A model generated the notes under the pieces. The model was given only the letters and a program-made list of their open reading frames with translations. It was not told where the DNA came from and searched no databases. The position numbers were made by a program, and so were the translations under genes. Shown here in pieces: positions 34,252-45,696 of a stretch of DNA of 64,000 bases (positions are counted from its first letter, which is position 1; every line of letters starts with the position of its first letter). Origin of the DNA: Elymus sibiricus (taxonomy: Eukaryota > Streptophyta > Magnoliopsida > Poales > Poaceae); assembly GCA_039707655.1 (NCBI GenBank), contig CM077664.1, positions 195,418,195-195,482,194 of the forward strand, read 5' to 3'.

Positions 34252-35396
34252 ACTCCCTAAGCATAAGTCTTGCTCGTCCCCGAGCAAGCACGGCAGCTGG
34301 TAAAGAACAAGGTCAACTGGGATTTATGAGGTGTGGATATTCATAGAGGTCTGAGTCCATCACCGTTTACTGAACGAAGTAGAGATAAAAGGATCATGGA
34401 AAATAATAGTGCATCTCCACCGTTAGGATGATCATGAAGGCTTCCACACCTTGCTACTTAATTCATTAGTGGACAATCCAAAACCTTATGTTCTAAGTCA
34501 TTTTTATTTCAACTGGGCAAGCAGTAAGGGTCTTCCCTTTCTTTTTCAGAATTTTTTGCATTATATAATTTTATTTCTTGCTTTCGAAACATGTTTATCC
34601 GCCCATCTCACATTTCATTTTCATGTGATATGTAATCTAAACATATTCCTTGCTAGAATTTCAAAAACCTTTTAAACTAAGCGGGATTTAACTTCCTGGC
34701 TACTTGCTCTAATTTATTTTGTTCACATTTTTATTAGTTGGACTTTCAAGCAATTAGCCCACATAATTATGTTTCTCCTCTAATCAACTAACACCAGTGA
34801 TGTGGAAGACTTATGATCATCTCATATGTGGTTATGCCCTACCACCTGTTTCTAAATCATCATCTCATACGTTTTCCAAATGCAATGATGGCACAAAACA
34901 TCAAGATATCCATGACTCATTGGAAAAGAATCTTCCTTATTCAAAGAGAAATTTAGGAGTTCCACCTTATTGAAATAAAAATTGCGAGCTATCCTCGAAT
35001 TGCGGGAAATAAACCCATGAAAAGTAAAGATATAAAGTACTCTAGAATCTCCCCCAAGATTACAATCAAGCCGGAGAGATTCATGGTACCTAGCTTTTAT
35101 GCTCACTCCTTGGTCTCCATGCAGGCGTTGGAGATGTTCTTAAAGCATGCTCCAATCCCTTCAATCATCGTCTGCTGCTCATCAACAACCCTGCTCAAAA
35201 ACTCGAGTTGTGCGGTATTTTGATCCAGAGTGTCAACCATCAGACCGATCTTATGGAAGAGACCATCGACCCGAGCTTCCAGGTCTTTGCTCATAAACCA
35301 ATAAGAATCAATCCCTTCACTAATAGTATGCACACAAGCTTTAGAGACTCGCTCAAGATCCTTGATCTTTTCCTTCATCTCCTCTGGGGACGGTGG
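34252..35396 (-). other. 3' interior of gypsy C, with a coiled-coil open frame
   Basis: AT-rich interior after the polypurine region, ending where copia LTR C2 begins. A 91-codon minus-strand frame at 35378-35103 (KEKIKDLERVSKACVHTISE, later LEFLSRVVDEQQTMIEGIG) looks like a coiled coil and may be the tail of a longer ORF cut by C2. No pol motif is present. The rest of gypsy C and its 5' LTR were not found. Confidence 0.45.
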
Positions 35397-36238
35397 TATT
35401 GGAAATATGCCCTAGAGGCAATAATATTGTATTGTTATATTTCCGTATTCATAATTAAGAGTTTATATTCTATGTTATAACTGCTATGATCTTGGAATAT
35501 GTGATTCAGTGGAAAACTCATATGCACGTGTGGAATAATAAACAACAAAATTAGGTTCCTAGTCTTGCCTGTAAGACTGACTCAAGTGTTGTTGGTGATC
35601 ATGTTTTTTGGATCTTAGGATATCGTTAAGTGTAATGATGGTCCTAAAACAACATTAAGAGTATGATGTTAGAAGAATGATCATATTGAATCGACCCAAA
35701 CTTGTTTGTTATACTTTGAGATAATATCGTCTGAAATCAATTGTTATAACACAGAGTGTTAACGTGTGTTTTAGTTTCTTAGACCATGACAGTATCGTAT
35801 TCACTTCTTACCGTACGATGGACTTTGGGGTTGCTCAAACGTCATCTATAACATGGTGAACATAATGACAACTTACAGGTTCATCAGAAAGTTTGACAAG
35901 GGACTAGATAGCTCGAGAGTGGAATTTGCTCCTTCGACGATGGAGAGATATTCTTAGGGCCCTCTCGGTGTGACGGCATCCATCATCGTCTGGCCAGACA
36001 CATGTGACTATGTCACGGGGATGTCGGAACATATCAACGACAAAGAAGAACAAAACCAGTAATGAGGAGATCGGTACACTACTGCAGGCGACCGCTAACG
36101 TGACACATGAATCAGAGACCCCGCGACCAAACTATGTGCGATGCATGAATCACAAACGGTGTCGTAATAAAACCGTCGCCAATAAGACGAACTGTTTGCG
36201 ATGCCAGAGACATCAAGCATGATTCAGATTAGAGACGC

Positions 36239-36575
36239 GTGTGTGATACATGGAATACAGTTCATCCATATGAACTGTTTGCGATAAGCCAGAACAACAA
36301 ACACGGTCAGCGAGTTTGAGGTGTGTGCGATACACGACATACAGTTCACTCGGATGAACTGTTTGTGATTACCCAACACAACAGAAACGGTCAGGCAGAT
36401 CAAGGTGTGTGCGATATACGGCATGCGGTTCACTCAGATGAACTGTTTGCGATTACCCAACACAACAGAAACAGTTCAACTTAACAAGATGTGTGTGATA
36501 CGCGGCAAACAGGTTAGTAATCAGAAATGTGTGGGAAGACCGATAACAACACAGACGATTCCTACTAATAACCCG
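36239..36575 (+). repeat. Left subterminal repeats of CACTA
   Basis: About four units of 82-86 bp starting GTGTGTG(C/A)GATA at 36239, 36321, 36405 and 36491. Each has TTCA-CTC-GATGAACTGTTTG-like sequence, which contains a short inverted repeat (GTTCA...TGAAC). Such subterminal repeats bind transposase accessory protein in En/Spm elements. Confidence 0.75.
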
Positions 36576-36830
36576 TGTGTGCTGTGGGCAAACGCTTGCT
36601 GGTATACAATTGTCAGCGATTGATGAAATCATCACCGACGGGTTCCCTAGTTTAGTCCGTCTGCGATGTAATTTGCTCTGTCTACAGAAGAACAACATAT
36701 ATAACCAAATTAAACATCCAATTACATAGGTCACTATACAAAACATTCGCACACACCTTAATAAACAATTACATGCATTCTAAACTAGGAGAAACGATCA
36801 TCTACTTCTTGTGACGCTGCCGCCACTGCT

Positions 36831-37533
36831 CTACTTGTGGCTCGATCCCTCGTCGTCCACAGGAAGGAGGAACTCCCTCATGTCAACGATCCGTCTGTAC
36901 ATCTCGTAGCTTGTGTACGCATCCTTGGTCGCGTACTTGACGTGTTCTTCATCCAGTCTCTGCACCCAGGCCTCGTGCCAGGCAACCTTGTTCTTGTTGC
37001 ACTCATCCTTCATGCCTCTGTAGTAGGGGTCGATGATGGCCACGGCTTGATCAACTAGGGATCCTTCGCCTTCTTTCTGCCCCAGACCCTGTACTGGCCT
37101 TGGATGTCGACAAGCTTCTGGCAGGCCAAGCCCGTAGTCTCGAGCACCTTTAGATCGTTCAAGGTGTCCACCATAGCGAACTTGTAGTCGGGGCTATTGA
37201 TAAACCTGGCGAAACGCTCGCAAGGCCTTGTGGCCAGGGAGTAGTGGTAGACGAGGACGTGATGGCGCACGCACAACTGGGCGACGGCAACCTTCTGATC
37301 ATACCCGGCATGACCGCCGATGAACTCGAGGTCGAAGCCGACCACTTGGTACTCGTCCTCAGCAAGCAACTGCTCCATAGTGTGGATGTAGCTCTCCATC
37401 GAGACCGGCTCGTTGGTGTACACCACCGAGAGGTCCTTCCCCCTCACGTGGGTGTCCACTACGTGAGGCGTGGTGAACTCCCGCCCGTCGTCGTCGTTAG
37501 CCGCTCAGAGCACCATTGGAGCGGGAGCGCCAT
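36831..37533 (-). pseudogene. Captured DEDDy 3'-5' exonuclease (WRN-exonuclease-like)
   Basis: Minus-strand reading from ATG at 37533. Exo I is visible as VVGFDLEFIGG (Asp and Glu), Exo II as VDTLNDLKVLE (Asp), and Exo III as VKYATKDAYTSYEMYRRI, the Y-x3-D form that defines the DEDDy subgroup. This family removes nucleotides from 3' ends; grass genomes hold many short single-domain members of unknown role. The chain is broken by a one-base shift near 37060, between the two halves, and probably by another near the ACG/GAC repeat at about 37480. All the catalytic residues I can locate are preserved, so the copy is either young or was selected until recently. It has no visible introns. It lies close to the left end of the CACTA element. 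Confidence 0.75.
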
Positions 37534-38374
37534 TGGAGCCGCTGGATATCCTCTCTGTATGTGTCGTCGTGGGTGTGCTTATTGTGTCGTGGGGAGCGAG
37601 AGATGAAGGTAAATGGCCGCGGGAATAAATGAGGGCCGGGCGGCCGGGATTCTCGGCACGTCCGCAAGGTAGGTTTTGCCGCACGTAACTGCGTCGTGGC
37701 GCCGCGTCTGGCGTAACTGCATGCATATGGCACCCCGAACGTACGTGATCGTGTGCCTGCCCGAAACGCTTGCAGCGCGCGCAGAGGGAAGCGGGCAGAG
37801 CGCGTGGAGGGACGCGAGCAGAGCGCGCCTCGGCTACCTCAACCGCGAGCAACCACACGCATAGAGCAGTTGAACACGCAGGGAATGGCCGTCTACAAGC
37901 CGGCCGGCAGTTGCGAGCCGGCGGCGTGATGTGAAACTACGTCGCGTTCCACATCACACAGTGGGTGAACAATCGTTCGCGACGCTGCGTAGAGAGCGGC
38001 CGTGTGCTAGGTAATTAAATCGCAGACGTTTTTTTATTAACCATTTGTGTACGTGTCATTTCGTCCTCCTCTCGCACGTCTTGTCAACGCGCTGCCGCAG
38101 AAGGCTTCGAGCGAAAGCTTGAGTACCACACAGGCGTTCTTTTGGCCAAACGTTAGCTCGAGGAGGCGCCAATGAATCGTCGGTGAGCCCGTTCCTGAGC
38201 AACCAAGCAGGTTCCCGCGCACAACCGTGCAAGCTTCCCACCCGACTTGGCGAAATCCCCCAAAACCCTAGTGCTTACCGGCCTGCTATATAAACAGTCG
38301 CGGCCGGCGAGTCGGCATCGCATTTTCCCCTCCCTCCCCATAGCTTATCTCGTCTGCTTCTCCCGCCATCGCCA

Positions 38375-39136
38375 ATGGCACCGGTCCGTCGTCGTCGCTA
38401 AGCCACTCCGTCGTCATTTGAAGACAGCTCCAGCTGGGAGGCTACACCGTGGCGGCGGCACAGTCCCCGGCGGCGTGTACTGCCCGTGGCATCCCTGTTG
38501 GGTGTGCGCACAACACCCGCCACACGCTCCACCACCGCTGCCCGACGGTAGCTGTTGCCGGCCGCCGTTGCTGCCACCCCACGGTTGGCCGCCATGGCCG
38601 CCACACCACCGTCGGCCGCCAGGGCCATCGCCCGCTCCGCCACCATGGCCGGAAGGCGGGTGGTGGCCGTCTTGGCCGCCACCCCACCGTTGGCCGCCGT
38701 GGCCATCACCCACTCCGCCACCGCGGCCCGAAGGCGGGAGGTGGCCGCCACCCCACTGTTGGCCGCCGTGGCCGCCTCCCCACCATCGACCGCCGGGGTC
38801 ATCACCCACTCCGCCATCGCGGCCCAAAGGCGGGATGTGGAGGCCCGCACGAGCATCAGCAACCTTGCCGTGCGCTACATCGAGTTGCTGCGGGAGGAGG
38901 AGGAGGAGCGCCTGGTCGAGCACGCAAAGCATCTTACCGCCGCCGTGGCCGCAGTAGAAGCCGCCGCAGTGGCGCGGAATGCGGAGATATACGAGGAGTC
39001 CCGCCACTTCGAGAGGGATCATCTAGAGCAGCAGAGGGCGTTCGAGCTGGGCGTCACTAAAGGTACAGCAGCGGCAGGCGCCGGATTCCACTTCTCCAGC
39101 TCGTCGGTAGGCTCCTCCTTCTTGGCCTCTTACTGA
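38375..39136 (+). pseudogene. Captured hypothetical gene, Ala/Arg-rich with coiled-coil C terminus
   Basis: ATG at 38375 with one frame to TGA at 39134-39136 but in-frame stops at 38399 and 38549. The middle is a GC-rich tandem repeat (about 60 bp units around 38574-38840) encoding runs such as VAATPPLAAVAITHSATAAR. The C-terminal ~95 residues look like a real protein: TSISNLAVRYIELLREEEEE, then RHFERDHLEQQRAFELG, strongly helical and charged, ending SSFLASY. The family is unknown to me. A TATA-like TATATAAA at 38287-38294, about 90 bp upstream, suggests the original promoter was captured too. A long minus-strand frame over the same GC-rich repeat is a shadow. Confidence 0.5.
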
Positions 39137-39429
39137 GCACGCTCGGCAGAGGAGAGGCTGCTGGAAGTAGTACAAAGCCCCTCTGCAGTAGTAGTATTTA
39201 GGGGCTATGTTGTTCAGTTCATCTGACTATAGATATGGTTGAACTGTACTACGTACTTAAATTTAGCTAGTATATATAGTTGAACTAGCTATTTCAGTAC
39301 GTGGTTGGCAACAATTGGGTAAAAGTTTGTTCGGTTCAGCTGTCGAGTTGAACTGTTTGTATAAAGAACGACTGCTTAATCTATAAATGAAATCTATGCT
39401 TACTGAATTTCATTTGCAAAAATGACAGT

Positions 39430-39869
39430 ACTAGTGATTTTTAGCTGCAAAATTTGACAAATGGCAGTGTTTTTTTTTTCTGGGATCACAAATGGCAGTG
39501 TTACAAGGTTGTCAAATGGAAATGTTACTAGATTGACAAATACCAATTTTTCCAATTTGACAAATGGCAAATATACCCAATATGACAGATGCAAATCTTA
39601 CCACATTGTTTGTACGTCGTTGCACACGGGTCATCATGCAAAATCGTTTGCGATGAAGAGATGCACAAAACCTGTGCGCCACATTTTCCATTGGCTTCGC
39701 TGCGAATGAACCCAGCTCTTGCTTTGCATACGGGTGTTCATTCTGAAATGTTTGCGATGAAGAGATGCACAAAACCTGCGTGCCACATTTTTCCCATGGC
39801 TTAGCTGCGAAGGAACCAAGTTCTCGCTTTGCATACGGGTGTTCAGTCTGAAACGTTTGCGATGAGTGT
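39430..39869 (+). repeat. Tandem repeats in the CACTA body
   Basis: 39430-39600: about 20-25 bp degenerate units around TTGACAAATGGCAATGTTA. 39646-39869: two units of about 105 bp starting GTTTGCGATGAAGAG (39646, 39750), with a partial third at 39855. Confidence 0.7.
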
Positions 39870-40083
39870 TTTATTCAGAGAAAAACATTGATGCTTTTTA
39901 TTACTTTGATAAGTCTGTACATTCAGAGAAAAAACGCTAAGTTGATCAAAACCATAGATTTCATTCAGTGACACTATGATTTTACATTCATACGATCGAG
40001 TTACAATATTAAACTAAAAAACTAATTGCGGCGGCGGCGGCGGCGTGCTGCGCCGGTGTTGTCGTCCTCCAAGACGCCGTTGT

Positions 40084-40626
40084 TCAAGTCTTCAAGCCAT
40101 CCCAGAATGTTCTGGACTTGCAAATCCAAGAGCCGTTCGTCGCGCAATCGACGGGCGGGGGGCGGGTGGACGGCGACTCACGGCGCTGTGAGGTTGCGGT
40201 CGACGGCGGCGTCCCATGATGCTGAGGGAGGGGGGCGGGTGCAGGCGCGCACATGGGCACGGGCGTGGCAGGCAAGCGCACGGGGACCGGCGCCGCGGTG
40301 GGTCTTGGGGCGCGCACGAGCATAGGCGGGGGCGCTGGCACTGGCACGTACACAAGGTTGCACGGGTCCGCGGGGACCACGCTGACGCCCGCGGCTTCCA
40401 GCGCTGCGATAGTGCTCGGCGACCAGCCCGTCAATGCCACGGGGATGGTCGCAGGCGCATGCACGAGGATGGGAGCTGGGACGGGCGCGGGGGCAGCATC
40501 CTCCGCGGCCAGCTCATTCAGGGTCATGTCCCTCAGGTCCCATTCCTCCTTATTTTGTATCTCCTCCGGCTCGAAGTTGACTTAACCAAACCGGAAGACT
40601 AGTGGCAGATGATCCTTGTGCGCCAT
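40084..40626 (-). pseudogene. Captured hypothetical gene, Pro/Ala-rich
   Basis: Minus-strand ATG at 40626, 181 codons to the stop at 40084, with one in-frame TAA at codon 15. It starts MAHKDHLPLVFRFG, then VNFEPEEIQNKEEWDLRDMT and LNELAAED. A long Pro/Ala/Val-rich tract (APVPAPILVHAPATIPVAL and similar) follows, ending TFWDGLKT. The acidic N terminus looks like genuine protein sequence; the rest is low complexity. The family is unknown. The single stop makes it a likely pseudogene. It lies in the CACTA body in the orientation opposite to its neighbours at 38375-39136 and 44161-44646. Confidence 0.45.
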
Positions 40627-40771
40627 GGCGTAGGTGGAGCTCTGGAAAATAGGATTCGGACGAGTGTGGAATGGGAGGCGGAGAGAGACCAGTAAGGCTG
40701 CCTATTAAACAGCAGCTCGGGCGCCATTAATGGAGAGGTTGTGAGCGAGGTGGGCGTCGATGGAGGTCAAA

Positions 40772-40975
40772 GGGCTCGCTTCCCGATGAGCCTACGCAGC
40801 GTACTGCTCGCACGCCTTCCGATGAGCATGCGCAGCGTACTGGTCGCATGCCTCCCAGTGAGCCTGCGCGGCGGAGGACTGGTCGCACGCCTCCCGGTCA
40901 GCCTGCGTAGCGCAGGACTGGTCGCACGTCTCCCGGTCAGCCTGCGCCGCGGACTTCGCTCGCACGCCTCCCGTC
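40772..40975 (+). repeat. 36-39 bp minisatellite
   Basis: About five and a half units of the type GGTCGCACGCCTCCCGGT followed by AGCCTGCG. Unit lengths are multiples or near-multiples of 3, so the open frame across it is probably an artefact of the repeat. Confidence 0.8.
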
Positions 40976-41180
40976 TACTCAAACTGTTGCCCGCACGGCA
41001 CCTGCTTGCCAATAAAAAAATGGGACGCGTGGTGGCACGTAAATGGTCAGTAGAACGCCCATGATTTAAATAATATTGTACAACCGTTTGTGATGATAAC
41101 ATGACAGCTATTTGTTCCAAAATGGCTATGTTGGCCGTGGCTGTTAGTTTGTGCGCCCTCTGTCATATTGGACAATTTTT

Positions 41181-42480
41181 TTTACCACAACATGTTGGTG
41201 CCATTTCATGACACCATGACAAGTCTCATGAATTTCAGACGAGTTTTGGATTTACAGCATATGAGTGTTTGAAATTCGTTCCCATTTCTTGCAAGGGACC
41301 TAAACATGCACCCAAGGACACATATATGATTTTTCAACCCATGTTGGTGCACCGGAGCATGTGCATGTAGTTCAAATTTGAATTGTGCACATAAAATGCC
41401 CAAAAACCTCGGTTAATGTATGAAATGTCCAAATGAATCCCGAATAATTCCAAAATTTAAACGACACTCCAATTGGTCTATGTTGCCTCTACAAAAAAAT
41501 CAAGGCAAGAGGAGGCAACGAATGTCGCTTCATCCACAAAGGTGACACGTTCCCTACCGGAACCACGAGGCTTCTTGTGACAAGCTCTGGTTTGTGAGAA
41601 GCTTATACCAAAACCTGCCCCAAATGGGACAAAAAAATTTACCATGGCATGTTGGTGGCACTTCATGATAGCATGCCAAGTTTCATGAATTTCAGACGAG
41701 TTTTGGATTTACTAGAATTTTAAAACCAAGTATCTCAATGTTTGCGGTGGAGCCACGATGCTAAGGTGTTTGAAATTCATTCCCATTTCTTGCATGGGAT
41801 CTAAGCATGCACCCATGGACACACATTTTATTTTTCAACCCATTTTGGTGCACCGGAGCATCTGCATGTAGTTCAATTTTGAATTATGCACATATAATGC
41901 CAAGAAAACTCAGTTAATGTATAAAAATGTCTAAACGAACCCCGAATAATTCCAAATTTTAACACGACACTCCTATTGGTCCATGTTGCCTCTAGAAAAA
42001 AAATTGAAGGCAAGAAGAGGCAACGGATGTCGTTTCATCCACAAAGGTGACATGTTCCCTACCGGAACCATGAGGCTTCCTGTGGGAAGCTCTGGTTTGT
42101 GAGAAGCTTATACCAAAACCTGCCCCAAATGGGACAATTTTTTTACCACAGCATGTTGGTGCCATTCCATGATAGCATGCCAAGTTTCATGAATTTCAGA
42201 TGAGTTTTGGATTTACTAGAATTTCAAAACCAAGTATCTCAACGTTTGCAGTGGAGCCACGATACCGAGGTGTTTGAAATTCATTCCCATTTCTTGCATG
42301 GGACCTAAGCATGCACCCAAGGACACATATATGATTTTTCAACCTATTTTGGTGCACCGAAGCATGTGCGTGTAGTTCAAATTTGAATTATGCACATAAA
42401 ATGCCTAGAAAACTCAGTTAATGTATAAAAATGTCCAAACGAACCCCGAATAATTCCAAATTTTAACACGACACTCGTAT
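41181..42480 (+). repeat. Three direct copies of a ~500-bp CACTA segment
   Basis: Copies start TTTACCA at 41181, 41638 and 42142 with lengths of about 457, 504 and 339 (last truncated). Shared landmarks: CATGAATTTCAGA(C/T)GAG, CTAA(A/G)CATGCACCCA(A/T)GGACAC and GAATAATTCCAAA. The first copy lacks about 50 bp (around TTTGCGGTGGAGCCACGATG) present in the other two. Confidence 0.9.
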
Positions 42481-42854
42481 AGTTTTATGTTCACTGCAGA
42501 CAAATGTTCTAGCAATTCAAACACTGTCCTTTGCCGCTATGACCCCATTCCGTATTTCAAATCAAGATGAAAAATCAAGTACATCACACACAGTTTATTA
42601 TCACCAACCATGTGAGATGCAGTACAAAATATCTTGGTGCACTGTCATATATGGCTTACGCGAGAAGGTTCGTCGGCTATGGTCCACAATCGGCGCGTCA
42701 AGCAAACTAGGTCCCCAAATATCATTTCACTGTTCAATCGTCGCCGGCAAAAGATGGGGACGTGGACCCGCATCGTGAGGGCAACTTCGGCGGCCCACTC
42801 CGGTGAGAGCGCGGCCGCGGCCTCCATGAGCGTGCTAACAACCTGCGTGAGTGT

Positions 42855-43761
42855 TGTCGGACTTTGGGCTCCGGGGACCCAAAGGTTCGAACACTGGGGT
42901 GAGCTCATTCCTACCTCTCGTCCTCTACCATAGCCTAACTACGGCGAAGCTACAGCGAGAGCACGTGAGCAGGAGTTGACCGTGGATTCAGCAGTTTACC
43001 CAAGTTCAGGCCACCCTGCAGTGTAAAACCCTACTCCTGCTTAGTTGGGATTGCAACGAGCAAGAAGGTGTTCTTGCGTACAAGGTGGGAGAGGAAGGAG
43101 AATCAGTCCCTGCCCCTCCTACAATGGCAGCACTGTCCCTTTTATCCCTGCCTTGGTCCTCTTCCCCCTCAAAACTTAGGCGGGAAGGGTTGCCACAATT
43201 GGCGGGTTTTGAAAGGGGACAGGTGCTCAGGCTATCCTGACTAATGGCGGTCTTCGCCTGCAAAAGCATGATCCATGACGCGCCGGTGGGCTCGGTGATG
43301 ACCTCCGCCCTGCGCGCCCGCCGTCTTGGTCTTCTTTCGCCAATCGGGCAACCTTTGGGGTTGCTTTGGGAAGTGGATTGCTGGCCTTGTTCCCTTAGCA
43401 CAAAAGGGGAAACCCTCTTCATCCGCGCCTGCTGGCATGGCCTCTGTCGCCGTTCGTCGCCGCGCGCGTCACCCACGTGATGGGCACGAGACCGCGCTGC
43501 CGAGCCGAACAGCACTTGTTCTGTGCGCCTTTGGGAGGGTGCCTCGGGAGGCCACCTTGGGAGGCCGCCTCGCGAGGTTGTTGGTGAAGATGTCGAGCCT
43601 TGCTCGCCCGCTCCCTGAGGAGGGGTCCTCAGGAGGCCAAGGCCTCGCGAGGGGTTCTGGTGAGATGCTGGACGGTGGCGGCCTGCTGGGCCCACACCAG
43701 GCGTTGCGCCCTGGGCCAAAGGTAGACGGGCCAGGATACCCTGGGTTCCACGGGCCCGACA
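42855..43761. mobile_element. LTR-like insertion in CACTA (possible solo LTR)
   Basis: 907 bp with inverted ends TGTCGG...CCGACA. Inside is TTTACCCAAGTTCAGGCC followed by GTAAAACCCTACTCCTGC, which resembles the U5-side words of Triticeae gypsy LTRs (compare 11440-11490). No matching TSD was found (AGTGT versus GTAGC). The long minus-strand frame at 43006-43719 has no domain and is treated as noncoding. Confidence 0.4.
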
Positions 43762-43979
43762 GTAGCTGGGTCCTGACGGCGTAGAGCGCTGAGGCGAACA
43801 AGGAAAAAAAACTCGGCCTCACAAGAGGACTTCGGGAGGGAACGCATACATCCCAAACCGCAAAAGCATCAAATTAAAACATAAAAGATATTGTTTTCAC
43901 ACCCCCACGGGGCTACATCGATCCAGTGCAGGAGAATAAAAAGAAGAAAGAGGCCTAGGCGGGGCACCATCATCCCCAA

Positions 43980-44160
43980 GACTCCAACATGGATGCCGCG
44001 AGCACCTAGTCGGAGTCCTCGTCCTCGCTCTTGATGCGGGGGGGGAGCTGTCGTCACTTCCGCTTCCGCCGGAGGGGGCGGCACCGCTGTCGCTGTCGTC
44101 CTCGCTGGAGGAGCTGCTGTAGCTGTCGTCCTCGCTCTCCGTGCAGCACTCCATGCAGCA
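43980..44160 (-). pseudogene. Fragment encoding an acidic Ser/Asp/Glu-rich C terminus
   Basis: Minus-strand MECCTESEDDSYSSSSSEDD and SDSGAAPSGGSGSDDSS, then a shift at a run of eight C leads to IKSEDEDSD and a stop at the CTAG near 44007. Such tails end several captured proteins in this element (compare IIIDISDDEE at 45696). It lies head to head with, and very close to, the frame at 44161-44646, so only one of the two may be a real gene. Confidence 0.3.
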
Positions 44161-44646
44161 ATCTGCGACCGGGCGGCTGCGGCAGCCGAAACGGCCGCTA
44201 CTGCAGCTCAGATGGCAGCAGCAACATTTGCAACGGGGATAGCAAATGGCGAGAGCGGGACAGCAGCTGTCCGTTCCTCGGCGGCCGCCTTAGCCCTGAT
44301 GGAGGCCGCCCGCGCCCATGTCGAGGCCGCCCACGCCTAGCTCCTGGCGGTCACCGCACAAATCACTAAAAGCTTCTCCAACAACGGTCGACAACCCACG
44401 GCCGAAGAGTTGGCAATCGCCGAGAGCGTTCGAGCAGCCGTCTGTTCGTTCGCGACATACCTTGCCGTGATGGAGCCCGTCCAAGCCCAGACCGCGGACG
44501 CCCACGCCCAGCTCATGGCGGCCTTTTCCAAAGAGATGGCAGACACGGATGGCGAGATGCTTGCCGAGTATGGTGCGATGGCTGCCATGGAGCCCCTTCC
44601 CCGGGAGATCATCGGGCGCGAGCTGGACATGGAGGAGGCGGCGTAG
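44161..44646 (+). pseudogene. Captured Ala-rich helical hypothetical protein
   Basis: An open plus-strand frame with one in-frame TAG (44338-44340), ending in TAG at 44644-44646. It encodes ICDRAAAAAETAATAAQMAA and ALMEAARAHVEAAHA before the stop, and LAVTAQITKSFSNNGRQP, VQAQTADAHAQLMAAFSKEM and EIIGRELDMEEAA after it. The composition predicts long helices, as in the proteins at 38375-39136 and 45203-45696. No start codon was identified; the N terminus may lie in an exon before the LTR-like insertion (around 42770-42850, SAAHSGESAAAASMSV). The family is unknown. Confidence 0.4.
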
Positions 44647-45202
44647 ATCGACGAGCGCCAGGCAGAGTAGTAGTCTTTGTTTAGAGTGCCGATCTTTTGT
44701 TAGAGTAATGTTTAGGTCAGCTAGCTCTGTTTAATTGCAAAACTTCCTCGATTAAGAAGTGTGGGTGTGTTGTAGACTCTTTTGTGTACCCAAATTATGC
44801 AATGACGTGGATGACCACTGTAACTAGGGAAATTCGAACCAAAATTTGCATGTTCAAACTCATCACACACGGCGTAAGCCATATGAATCGTTTGTGATTT
44901 TCCGATATCGTACACGGTGCTAAATAAGGGACCGTGTCTGATGGCACTTTGTGCGCCAGTTTTTCGCTGCACGGAGCAAAAAAAATCGGCATGCGCGGAA
45001 ATATCTACCTCCCATGCCCCCCTCCTCCTTACCAAAAGCCACATTTCCCCTGTTTCCGCCTTCCATTCCAAGTTCAAACCTTCACTGCTTGCTTGCAGCG
45101 CCGCTGCCTCGCCGGTGACGCTCCTTCCTGCTGCTCGGCCTCGTCGATCTAGTCAGGTAATCCACACCCGACCCCCATCCTCCACCTCCTTCTACATCCC
45201 AC

Positions 45203-45696
45203 ATGCCCCGACCGCCGGCGCGACACCTTCCACCCAAATCACCGACCCATCCTCCAAATAAGCGCCGCCCTAAGCCATGGTGCACGCAGTATAGCCAGGA
45301 GCTCAAGGAGCATTTGGCAGCGGAGAAGCAAATCGCGGCTGCACGCGCGGATGAGGTCGTGATGGCTGCCATGCGTGTCGACCCCCAGATCTTGGAGGAG
45401 CACCTCATCGTCGAGGCCACCGTCGACGCCTTGCGCGCGGACGCTGCAATGCGGTTGGTTGCTTTAAACGATAGTTTGTGGCATTTTCTCGAGGCCACTA
45501 TCGGTGCCTTCGACGAAGACTACGAGGTGTTTTCTCAGCATGCCCGGCTTACCTCAACTCCAGAGCCAGTAGGTTGGTGCCCGGAGCAGCTCAGGCGACT
45601 CACCACTACAAGGAGGGCACCCACGATGTGGAGGCCTCACCCTCTTCCAAGTCTAAGGAGCCCATCATCATCGATATCTCCGACGATGAGGAGTAG
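45203..45696 (+). pseudogene. Captured helical hypothetical protein with acidic tail
   Basis: ATG at 45203. The chain starts basic and Pro-rich (MPRPPARHLPPKSPTHPP), continues with a charged helix (QELKEHLAAEKQIAAARADE, then ILEEHLIVEATVDALRADA), then LWHFLEATIGAFDEDYEVFS. A frameshift near 45550 moves the original reading into the frame ending SKSKEPIIIDISDDEE at 45696. Without the shift the other frame stays open to 45709 but loses the acidic end. The Asp/Glu-rich C terminus preceded by Ile-rich residues resembles a SUMO-interacting motif (IIIDISDDEE); this is inference only. It lies about 770 bp upstream of the B3 frame, and the two could once have been one captured locus. Confidence 0.5.

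Noticed and set aside
22548..36076. C1 and C2 copia LTR pieces as the two LTRs of one element
   Set aside because: C2 starts from its own 5' terminus inside gypsy C interior sequence, and gypsy C itself interrupts C1, so they are separate insertions.
36239..36575. CRISPR-like spaced repeats
   Set aside because: Units of 82-86 bp are tandem and lack unique spacers. The DNA is plant nuclear and the repeats are CACTA subterminal sequence.
38398..39022. Minus-strand frames of 154 and 202 codons (Gly-rich) over the captured gene
   Set aside because: They are antisense shadows of a GC-rich tandem repeat. The plus strand has the protein-like coiled-coil C terminus.
40741..41064. 107-codon frame with repeated LARLPVSLRS peptide
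   Set aside because: It comes from a 36-39 bp minisatellite whose unit length keeps the frame open. No start context or homologous domain was seen.
43006..43719. 237-codon minus-strand frame
   Set aside because: It lies within an LTR-like insertion and has low-complexity composition and no recognisable motif.
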